From: Candidatus Pelearchaeum sp.
Lineage (GTDB): Archaea > Thermoproteota > Nitrososphaeria_A > Caldarchaeales > Caldarchaeaceae
Length of the DNA stretch: 12,683 bases
NCBI GenBank assembly: GCA_015520425.1
Contig: WAQC01000028.1
Span: 1 to 12,683, forward strand
Direction: 5' to 3'
Below, piece after piece: positions 7,629-12,683 of this stretch (position 1 is its first letter; the number at the start of each line of letters is the position of its first letter). Both the position numbers and the translations under genes were made by a program. Under the pieces are notes generated by a model that was given only the letters and a program-made list of their open reading frames with translations, made no database searches and was not told the origin of the DNA.

Positions 7629-8325
7629 GCACTACGTCATCGCCTACTCTGATTCTTCCAGGTCTTCTTACCACGCAGTAGATTCCGAAGCTCCCGTCGT
7701 GGCGCTCCCTTAGGTATTCCAGTATCTCTTTTGCTGGTGGGAGTTCTCCCTGGGGTAGTGTGGTCATAACGCAGCGCTTACATGGCTTCTTGACATAAAG
7801 CTCAGCCCCACCTATACGGAGGCTGCCACCAATCCATGAGAGCTCCTCCAACTCCCGCCCACTCTCCACGACTATATTCGGCCTAAACCTCCTACGGTCA
7901 ACGCTGGTATGGGGGAGGATGCTGCTCAGCATGGCGAGGGACTTTGTGGTTATGAGGTGGATATGCGTAGAGTCGTGGTAGGGCTCGCCGCCTCCTGAGC
8001 TTATGAGCCTTACACGCCTGCCGAGTAGCTGGCTCAAGCTATGCACAACGTCGTCCATATCCCCAGACTCATAGCCATCTGGCAGTGTTATGGCAACTCG
8101 CGGCGGGTCGCTCTGTAGAGGCTCACCCACATACTTGGCGGAGCAGCCTAGGAGTATTCCATAAGCCTTGGGGTTTTTTGCGCTGGCTATCTCTCCCATC
8201 TCCTCGTCAAAGACCGCATAAGCCCTATCACCCACCACACCATGCTTATCTACGTAAAGCTCCTCCAGAGGCTCGCCGCCCATAGACTTGACTGGATAGC
8301 GCCAGAGCTCGGCAACCCTGCCCAC
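7618..8325 (-). CDS. MOSC-domain protein (YcbX/mARC-like)
   Basis: This protein has an N-terminal MOSC beta-barrel domain followed by a MOSC domain, as in YcbX and the mitochondrial amidoxime reducing component. These bind a sulfurated molybdenum cofactor and reduce N-hydroxylated or sulfoxide substrates. With the start used here it is 235 aa. Evidence: VAELWRYPVKSMGGE (4-18), GVVGDRAYAVFD (29-40), HIHLITTKSL (121-130), DRRRFRPNIVVE (143-154), and PCKRCVMTT (181-189) with C182 and C185; the conserved Cys in this block is the expected Mo ligand. The frame is open from an ATG at 8388, but a TATA-like box at 8361-8370 lies inside that extension. A GTG at 8325 is preceded by AGGCGAGG and begins exactly where the family does. 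The redox partner is unknown. Confidence 0.88.
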   Translation of the reverse strand: MGRVAELWRYPVKSMGGEPLEELYVDKHGVVGDRAYAVFDEEMGEIASAKNPKAYGILLGCSAKYVGEPLQSDPPRVAITLPDGYESGDMDDVVHSLSQLLGRRVRLISSGGGEPYHDSTHIHLITTKSLAMLSSILPHTSVDRRRFRPNIVVESGRELEELSWIGGSLRIGGAELYVKKPCKRCVMTTLPQGELPPAKEILEYLRERHDGSFGIYCVVRRPGRIRVGDDVVLMF

Positions 8326-8360
8326 AACCTCGCCTGACAACAGCAAGAAGACCTGCGAGG

Positions 8361-8370
8361 AATTTTTAAA
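8361..8370. promoter_or_regulatory. A/T-rich box between MOSC and PLD-like genes
   Basis: AATTTTTAAA is nearly symmetrical and lies in the divergent gap. It is centred about 41 bp before the MOSC GTG (8325) and about 46 bp before the PLD-like ATG (8412). Start sites about 26 bp away in each direction would leave leaders of about 15-20 nt that hold AGGCGAGG and GGAGTGGGAG respectively. This is the best candidate for a two-way promoter in the window. Confidence 0.5.
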
Positions 8371-8411
8371 GGATTCAGCAAAACGCATACACCCCCGCGT
8401 GGAGTGGGAGC

Positions 8412-9122
8412 ATGGTGCTGCTGGAGCTTGGAGAGCTACTACTGATAGTTGAGCTAATACTCCTCCTACTCACGGTATACCTTGTAGCCATAAGCCTGAG
8501 AGAGGCCAGGCAGAGGTCAAAGCTTGTAGAACAACTAGTCCACGCCACGCGCACGTTCAGCAGGGCTGAGTACTTCACCACAGTCATGGAAGCCCTAGGC
8601 GAGGCCACCAGCTACGTCTACGCAACGGTCACGGGAACCACGCCACGCGAAGAAGAGCGTGAAACAATAGAACGCCTCCTAGAGCAGTTTAGGAGGGCGG
8701 CCAAATCAGGGGTCAAGCTAAGGCTCCTACTCCCAAAAGACCCGACGAGGCTTCATATGGGGTACCGCTACAAGGAGGCTGGCGCGGAGGTGAAGTACAA
8801 CCCATCCCTCCTCGTTAGTGAGCTCCGCTACATGGTCGTGGATGGGCATACAACTATACTCGGCCTCCCAGAGAGGCGTGGCATAGAGGAGCCAACACGG
8901 AAGGGACATAGAATATACTCAGAGGGGCTTTCTCTCCTCTTCAAGGAGCGTTTTGAGAAGCTGTGGTCTTCGGAGTCCTCAATAAGCTATGAAGACTATC
9001 TACGACAGGCCGTGGAAGAAGCTATGGCGAGCACACCTGGCGTGTCGGAGGAGCATTTGGCTAACCTTTTCAACGTTCCGCCGAGGGAGATTAGGGAGGT
9101 CATGAGAAGACGCGAACACTAG
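8412..9122 (+). CDS. Membrane-anchored degenerate phospholipase-D-like protein
   Basis: This 236-aa protein has one N-terminal membrane helix (about 6-28, rich in Leu/Ile/Val) followed by an arginine-rich segment, so the rest should face the cytoplasm. Residues 45-190 resemble a single PLD-like half: an alpha/beta pattern with IERLLEQFRRAAKSGVKLRLLLP (86-108), YKEAGAEVKYNP (120-131) and RYMVVDGHTTILGLPE (139-154). The catalytic motif H-x-K-x4-D is degenerate: D144 remains, but the His and Lys positions read E137 and R139. The closest idea is the effector-sensing domain of TrmB-like regulators. The tail (201-232, SEEHLANLFNVPPREIREVM) looks like a small helix-turn-helix. Enzymatic activity is unlikely; a ligand- or lipid-sensing role is a guess. 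The start ATG has GGAGTGGGAG before it. Confidence 0.78.
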   Translation: MVLLELGELLLIVELILLLLTVYLVAISLREARQRSKLVEQLVHATRTFSRAEYFTTVMEALGEATSYVYATVTGTTPREEERETIERLLEQFRRAAKSGVKLRLLLPKDPTRLHMGYRYKEAGAEVKYNPSLLVSELRYMVVDGHTTILGLPERRGIEEPTRKGHRIYSEGLSLLFKERFEKLWSSESSISYEDYLRQAVEEAMASTPGVSEEHLANLFNVPPREIREVMRRREH

Positions 9123-9630
9123 GAACAACCTCAACGCTATGGATAAGTGTATTAACTATCGGCGACCTCCTCACAGCCTCGTCAAAGAGCTGCTTAATGG
9201 TATCTTCATCCGCGTCGGCTCTAACGTATGCTGTCAAGCTTATGCGCCTGAACCCAGAATGCCCCTCATCGCTCAGGGCTAGGAAGACGTTCATGTTGTC
9301 TATCTCTCCCTCTAGAGCGACTTCCAAGTCGTGGATATTCACTCCACGCAGCGTTGCGAGGAAGACGAAGCCAACGACCACGCAAGCACCCAGAGCGCCC
9401 AACACATATTCCACAGAGGTCGGGGTAGAGCCGCGTTCAGGCCCTAGGTTCTCGTCAACATCAAACCTCCCAGCGCCTGCCCTAACGCCTGAGCGGAGAC
9501 CACCAGACCAGAAAGCCCTCGCACGCCTAACATTCATCATCCTACGCTTCTCAACATCACGCGACTGCTCCTCAACAACACGCAAAGCCTCACGAAGAGA
9601 ATCAACATCAACGCCATTAACCACAACCAT
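9100..9630 (-). CDS. OsmC-like protein
   Basis: This 176-aa protein belongs to the OsmC/Ohr superfamily, whose active members reduce organic hydroperoxides with a pair of cysteines. The fold is recognisable from the N-terminal NGVDVDSLREALRVV, the strand WSGGLRSGVRAGAGRFDVDE (41-60), and the central helix STPTSVEYVLGALGACVVV (68-86), which holds the first reactive Cys, C83. The second Cys normally heads a 'CP(V/I)xxTL' motif in the C-terminal helix; here that site reads SPIVNTL (156-162), so serine replaces it. Canonical two-cysteine peroxidase chemistry is therefore not expected, and the function is open (one-Cys chemistry or ligand binding). The ATG lies 13 bp after the stop of the nucleotidyltransferase gene. 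The gap is T-rich (ATTATTTTTG) and has no strong Shine-Dalgarno site. Confidence 0.87.
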   Translation of the reverse strand: MVVVNGVDVDSLREALRVVEEQSRDVEKRRMMNVRRARAFWSGGLRSGVRAGAGRFDVDENLGPERGSTPTSVEYVLGALGACVVVGFVFLATLRGVNIHDLEVALEGEIDNMNVFLALSDEGHSGFRRISLTAYVRADADEDTIKQLFDEAVRRSPIVNTLIHSVEVVPSVRVFS

Positions 9631-9643
9631 ACAAAAATAATCC

Positions 9644-9985
9644 CTACATCCTGATTATGTGTTTTCCTGCTCTTCTTAGGTATGGCTCAGCCTCACTCCC
9701 CCTCACTATGTGTAGCTCAAATGGATGGTAGTATGGGAGGCCTGCCCTCCTTTCTATCTCAACTTTTATACGCGCCCTCCCCAACATATCGTCTGGCGCC
9801 TCGTTGGATATTATTAGGATGTCAACGTCGCTTGCCGCTATGTGCTCGCCTCTGGCTACGCTGCCGAAGACGAGGGCCTCAGCATCTGGGAGAACCCCTC
9901 TAACCGCCTCTGCCAGCTTCTCGGCATAGCGCCTCCAGTTCCTAACCATCTCAGCCCTAAGTCTGGCGGTCTCCATAAAACTCAA
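9644..9985 (-). CDS. Minimal nucleotidyltransferase (MNT/NTP_transf_2)
   Basis: This 113-aa protein is a stand-alone minimal nucleotidyltransferase domain of the DNA polymerase beta superfamily. The signature is intact: VFGSVARGEHIAASDVDILI (39-58), which supplies G41-S42, R45-G46 and the metal-binding D53 and D55. A third acidic position is probably E90 in PFELHIV. Such proteins transfer a nucleotide to a protein or small molecule. Many in archaea pair with a HEPN protein as a toxin-antitoxin couple (the MNT protein AMPylates the HEPN toxin). No HEPN gene is adjacent here; the gene after it on the same strand is OsmC-like. The TTG start at 9985 is supported by GAGGTGATT (9991-9999, minus strand) at good spacing; an ATG at 9976 is the alternative. 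Confidence 0.85.
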   Translation of the reverse strand: MSFMETARLRAEMVRNWRRYAEKLAEAVRGVLPDAEALVFGSVARGEHIAASDVDILIISNEAPDDMLGRARIKVEIERRAGLPYYHPFELHIVRGSEAEPYLRRAGKHIIRM

Positions 9986-10042
9986 GACTTAATCACCTCA
10001 CCTATGAGATGAATCAACTCGCTGGTATTGTATGGTTTAACG

Positions 10043-10052
10043 CTTATTTAAT
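10043..10052 (+). promoter_or_regulatory. TATA-like box before the CoA-transferase alpha gene
   Basis: CTTATTTAAT is centred about 30 bp before the ATG at 10078, which would give an almost leaderless message. Its position shows why that ATG, and not the in-frame ATG at 10009, is taken as the start: the longer frame would put the promoter inside the gene. Confidence 0.5.
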
Positions 10053-10077
10053 CCATTTACCAGGTATATGTGGCGGG

Positions 10078-10830
10078 ATGAAGAAGCTGGTTAGCATGGA
10101 GGAGGCCGTTAAGCTGGTTAAAGATGGTTCTTCAATCACGATTAGCGGCATGTCGTTCTACCGTAATCCTATGGCGTTTATCTTCGCCCTTGAGAAGGCT
10201 GGGGTCCGCGGGCTGGAGTTCATAGACCGCGAGCCTGGCGTGGGCGTGGAGTACATGATTAAGGCTGGCATGGTTAAGCGTGTGAGGGCTGCTATGGTTA
10301 CGTTGGAGTGGTTCGGAATTCCCATGCACTTTAGGAGAGCTGTTGAGCGTGGTGAGGTTGAGTTCCTAGAAGATACATGCGGAGCATTCATGGCTGGGAT
10401 ACGCGCAGGCGCGTTCGGCCTGCCCTTCATGCCAGTAAGAGGCGTCTTAGGCTCGGACTTGGTGAAGCTGCACGAAGAAGCTGGAACATGGAAGCGGGTT
10501 CCAGACCCGTTTAACGGCGGTGACATACTACTAGTCAAGGCCATAATACCCGATGTGGCTGTGATACACTGCCACAGGGCTGACGAGCAGGGGAATGCGG
10601 AGATAGATGGGCCGCTCTATGAGGATGAATACAAAGCCAAGGCCGCCAAGACCGTGATAATAACGGCCGAGGAGATAGTGGATGAAGATTACTTCAGAGG
10701 TAGGAGGCCGACGATTCACGCCGAGTACGTCTCTGCAGTTGTCCACGCTCCTGGGGGAGCTAAGCCGACGGGGATATACAATAGGTATGATGCGGACTTT
10801 GAGGCTGTCTGGGACTTGTTGAGCGGCTAG
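10078..10830 (+). CDS. CoA-transferase family I, alpha subunit (GctA/IpdA-like)
   Basis: This 250-aa protein is the alpha (A) subunit of a family I CoA-transferase, or of a related acyl-CoA hydrolase such as IpdAB. It should bind CoA and work with the beta subunit encoded at 10827-11570. Family features are SMEEAVKLVKDGSSITISG (6-24), the YRNPMAFIFAL block (28-38), GIRAGAFGLPFMPVRGVLGSDL (107-128), IIPDVAVIHCHRADEQGNAEI (156-176) and the C-terminal HAEYVSAVVHAPGGAKPTG (214-232). Other members of the family use succinyl-, glutaconyl- or acetoacetyl-CoA; the substrate here is unknown. The ATG at 10078 has GGCGGG just before it, a TATA-like box about 30 bp upstream, and begins where the family does. 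The gene ends TAGTAG, and its stop overlaps that of the beta gene on the other strand. Confidence 0.9.
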   Translation: MKKLVSMEEAVKLVKDGSSITISGMSFYRNPMAFIFALEKAGVRGLEFIDREPGVGVEYMIKAGMVKRVRAAMVTLEWFGIPMHFRRAVERGEVEFLEDTCGAFMAGIRAGAFGLPFMPVRGVLGSDLVKLHEEAGTWKRVPDPFNGGDILLVKAIIPDVAVIHCHRADEQGNAEIDGPLYEDEYKAKAAKTVIITAEEIVDEDYFRGRRPTIHAEYVSAVVHAPGGAKPTGIYNRYDADFEAVWDLLSG

Positions 10831-11570
10831 TAGAATGCCTTCAGCCTAAGCTCATCGGGGTCCAACGTGTTTATGAGCGCCTTCTCCTCCTCACTCGGAG
10901 GCCGCGTAGCTGATACGTTTCCGACAACAAACTCAAACCCAGTGTTCTCTCTTACATCATCTACACTAGCCCATGGGTGAAGGGCTTCAAGAACCCACTT
11001 GGAGATGCTCCTATCATATCTAAAGCAGCAGAGGTTTGTGCATAGCCATACCTCATTATCAGAGTTCTTCGCCGTAGCTGTTACGAAGTCAACCCTGCTC
11101 ACTAGGCCGCGTTTGCTGTGCTTTGTGTTCCAGAATATCATCCTCTTTATGAGCGGCACTATGAACGCTGACGCCGCCCCCCCAGTCAGCCTTACGCGGG
11201 GCTTCTCATAACTCCCTATGACCGAGAGGTTTATGTTGGTCTCTCCATCAACCTGGACTGGGCCTAGAAACATGACATCTATAGCGCCTTTCTGCACCAG
11301 GTCAAATGCTTCAACGGTTATGAATACTGTTCCAGTTGCTGCGAGGGCTGGGTCTCCCGTGGATTGTTTCAGCCTAATCCTCTCCAGCTCTGGGTTATGT
11401 GCCTCTGCTACGGTGTAGATTGAGAGTCGTTTTCCATGTATTATCCTCGCTACAGCCGCGGCGAGGAGGGGGACGTATGAGTTGAGTCCTATGAATATGC
11501 GCTCACCATCCCTGAGCATGGATGCTATGCTGACAATCATGTGGTCTGCTACTTCTCTGGCATCCACCAC
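10827..11570 (-). CDS. CoA-transferase family I, beta subunit (GctB/IpdB-like)
   Basis: This 247-aa protein is the beta (B) subunit matching the alpha gene that converges on it. It starts with the usual EVADHMIVSIASMLRDGERIFIGL (6-29), then has RLSIYTVAEAHNPE (48-61), where the catalytic glutamate of this family is expected. E56 falls close to Glu54 of glutaconate CoA-transferase, but the next residues are AH, not the usual SG or GA. It ends with LHPWASVDDVRENTGFEF (197-214) and PPSEEEKALINTLDPDELR, both typical of GctB/IpdB. The pair could transfer CoA or hydrolyse a thioester or ring; E56 favours transfer but does not prove it. The start is GTG at 11570 with AGGTGG upstream. It lies 41 bp after the helical-protein gene, in the same direction, in a likely operon with it and the acyl-CoA synthetase. 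Confidence 0.88.
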   Translation of the reverse strand: MVDAREVADHMIVSIASMLRDGERIFIGLNSYVPLLAAAVARIIHGKRLSIYTVAEAHNPELERIRLKQSTGDPALAATGTVFITVEAFDLVQKGAIDVMFLGPVQVDGETNINLSVIGSYEKPRVRLTGGAASAFIVPLIKRMIFWNTKHSKRGLVSRVDFVTATAKNSDNEVWLCTNLCCFRYDRSISKWVLEALHPWASVDDVRENTGFEFVVGNVSATRPPSEEEKALINTLDPDELRLKAFY

Positions 11571-11611
11571 CTCAAGCCACCTACTACAAGCGAAGCTTTC
11601 CCCCTTTTATC

Positions 11612-12409
11612 TCAGCATCCCCACCCAGGCTTTACAAGCCCGCCGTGAAGCTCGGATATCTTCTGGGCGTTCATGAGGCTAAACCCTATACTGCGGAGCA
11701 TATTTACCCGCGCTGTATGGGCTTCCTCCTGGGCTAGTGTCAGCCGCTGCATACCAAGCTCAACGCGCGCCTCCTCGCCTCCCCCGCCTAGAAGCGCGGC
11801 CAGCTTCTCCTGCATGTCCTTATCTGTCATCGCCCAAAACCCAAGAACATAACTGGCGCCCTCCAGAGTCTTGAGATACCTCCCCTGCTCGCCGCTAATG
11901 CTATCCCTGACAATAGTTCCCTTCAGAAAATCTATATGCCTCTCCTCATCCAACCTAACCATACCAACAACCTCCAAAACACCAGCATCAAGTCTGGCCT
12001 CCTCAACTACGCGCAAAACTGTTGCTAGAGCGTTCTTTGCTAAGAGGAGAAGTAACTGAAGACCGTTTCCATCAAGCCCCGCTATAGGCTCCAGCTCTGG
12101 AGCCTTTACAAGCTTTTCATAATCTAAATTACGGCGCAACGCTGATAAGAGTAGTATATGCGCAGCATCGTCAAGCGCCAGTTTCTTCAATTCTGCATGA
12201 AGCTCCAGCGATAATATCGTTGCCTCAACTGCTATAAGGTGGGCTAGGACGTTGTTAAATGTGTCTGAGAGTTCTTGCGGTATGTTGGGTTCGTTGTTCT
12301 CAAGTTTTTGTAGTGTAGTCGCTATTTTTTCTTTGGCATTTGACTCAAGCTCGTCCAGTGCATCGCTAGATACATCAACGCCCAACCTGTGGATTATCTC
12401 GGCGAGCAT
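11612..12409 (-). CDS. Uncharacterised helical protein with ferritin-like ExxH motifs
   Basis: This 265-aa protein is almost entirely helical and soluble. I do not recognise a named family. Helices carry motifs that look like di-iron ligands: E62 with D81-x2-H84 (VEATILSLELHAELK, then LDDAAHILLL), E136/E137 with E155-x2-H158 (VVEEARLDAG, then LDEERHIDFLKG), and E228-x2-H231 (LAQEEAHTARVNML). The spacing between the lone Glu and the (D/E)xxH is 19 residues in both the first and second sets, which hints at an internal duplication. EERHIDFL resembles the metal-binding helix of rubrerythrin-type ferritin-like proteins, but no full four-helix signature can be asserted; the motifs may instead be chance features of an amphipathic protein. 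The ATG start has GGGGGAG about 8 nt before it and lies 20 bp after the acyl-CoA synthetase stop, so the genes are probably co-transcribed. Confidence 0.85.
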   Translation of the reverse strand: MLAEIIHRLGVDVSSDALDELESNAKEKIATTLQKLENNEPNIPQELSDTFNNVLAHLIAVEATILSLELHAELKKLALDDAAHILLLSALRRNLDYEKLVKAPELEPIAGLDGNGLQLLLLLAKNALATVLRVVEEARLDAGVLEVVGMVRLDEERHIDFLKGTIVRDSISGEQGRYLKTLEGASYVLGFWAMTDKDMQEKLAALLGGGGEEARVELGMQRLTLAQEEAHTARVNMLRSIGFSLMNAQKISELHGGLVKPGWGC

Positions 12410-12429
12410 AACGGGCTCTCCCCCAGGTA

Positions 12430-12683
12430 TTAGAGCGCTTTTCGGAGCTCCTCTATAGCTTTCCTAACCTCCTCAACACTTGACTCATCCTCAAGTGTTG
12501 AGACATCGCCAGCATCTTGGTTGAGCAGTACTGCGCGAATTACGCGGCGCATTATCTTACCAGTCCGCGTCCTGGGAAGCTTATCAACTATATTCACATA
12601 TCCTATCACGGCCACAGGGCCTATTTCCCTGCGTATCAACTGCCTTATCTCGTCGGCTGTCTTCTCCTTATCTACCGCTAACC
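12430..12683 (-). CDS. AMP-forming acyl-CoA synthetase, C-terminal end (partial)
   Basis: This is the last 83 or so codons of an ANL-superfamily ligase; the start lies beyond the right edge of the window. It activates a carboxylic acid to an acyl-adenylate and then to an acyl-CoA. The visible C-terminal domain reads DEIRQLIRREIGPVAVIGYVNIV, followed by LPRTRTGKIMRRVIRAVL, which holds the conserved GK lysine that is essential for adenylation and is the acetylation site in acetyl-CoA synthetases. The ending DVSTLEDESSVEEVRKAIEEL is characteristic of acetyl-CoA synthetases and near relatives, where 'GDxSTLED' precedes the last helix. Acetate or propionate is thus the first guess for substrate, but the acid-binding pocket is outside the window. 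It is the first visible gene of the minus-strand operon that continues with the ExxH protein and the CoA-transferase beta subunit. Confidence 0.9.
   Translation of the reverse strand, partial: LAVDKEKTADEIRQLIRREIGPVAVIGYVNIVDKLPRTRTGKIMRRVIRAVLLNQDAGDVSTLEDESSVEEVRKAIEELRKAL

Noticed and set aside
8326..8388. N-terminal extension of the MOSC protein from an ATG at 8388
   Set aside because: It would cover the A/T-rich promoter box at 8361-8370, and the family begins at about the GTG at 8325, which has its own Shine-Dalgarno site.
9197..9640. 147-codon open frame on the plus strand opposite the OsmC-like gene
   Set aside because: Its Ser/Thr/Arg-rich translation is typical of the reverse complement of a real gene, and the OsmC fold is clear on the other strand.
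10009..10077. N-terminal extension of CoA-transferase alpha from an ATG at 10009
   Set aside because: It would contain the TATA-like box at 10043-10052 and adds residues not seen in the family; the ATG at 10078 fits family length.

Overview
The window is about 12.7 kb of compact, GC-moderate archaeal DNA. It opens with the 3' end of a 23S rRNA gene. No tRNA or 5S rRNA gene follows it; the next gene is protein-coding and lies on the opposite strand. The archaeal type of the rRNA, the short helicase-less XPF-type nuclease, the THUMP-SPOUT protein, the TATA-like boxes about 25-30 bp before starts, the frequent GTG/TTG starts and the GG-rich Shine-Dalgarno sites together suggest a member of the Thermoproteota/TACK group, possibly a thermophile. 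I cannot place the genus from sequence reading alone.

Layout. 1-455: 23S rRNA 3' end. 520-1143 (-): an unrecognised 207-aa protein. 1208-3856 (+): a two-gene operon for a GlcD-type FAD oxidoreductase and its GlcF/GlpC-type iron-sulfur partner. 3915-5658 (+): an XPF-family nuclease overlapping a THUMP-SPOUT RNA methyltransferase gene. 5708-6127 (+): a hotdog thioesterase, tail-to-tail with a MarC membrane protein (6124-6726, -). 6804-7274 (+): SixA-like phosphatase. 7335-7628 (+): pterin carbinolamine dehydratase, tail-to-tail with a MOSC protein (7618-8325, -). 8412-9122 (+): membrane-anchored degenerate PLD-like protein, tail-to-tail with an OsmC-like protein (9100-9630, -), which follows a minimal nucleotidyltransferase (9644-9985, -). 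10078-10830 (+) and 10827-11570 (-): the two subunits of a CoA-transferase, facing each other. 11612-12409 (-): an uncharacterised helical protein with ferritin-like ExxH motifs. 12430-12683 (-): the C-terminal end of an AMP-forming acyl-CoA synthetase, cut by the window edge.

How the genes work together. GlcD-GlcF should oxidise a 2-hydroxyacid (glycolate or D-lactate type) and pass electrons to the membrane or another carrier. On the minus strand at the right end, acyl-CoA synthetase, the ExxH helical protein and the CoA-transferase beta subunit run in one direction with short gaps, and the alpha subunit approaches from the other side. This looks like a carboxylic-acid activation module with an unexplained helical, possibly metal-binding, member. 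It is the part of the window most likely to hold undescribed biology. The rest is housekeeping or stress-related: DNA repair, RNA modification, acyl-CoA hydrolysis, pterin recycling, molybdenum-cofactor-linked chemistry and OsmC.

The genome is very tightly packed. Four convergent pairs overlap at their 3' ends (two of them share a single CTAG), and three divergent pairs have one A/T-rich box between them that could serve both directions. Apart from the rRNA there is no stretch over 100 bp without a gene. No tRNA, CRISPR array, insertion sequence or long repeat was seen.
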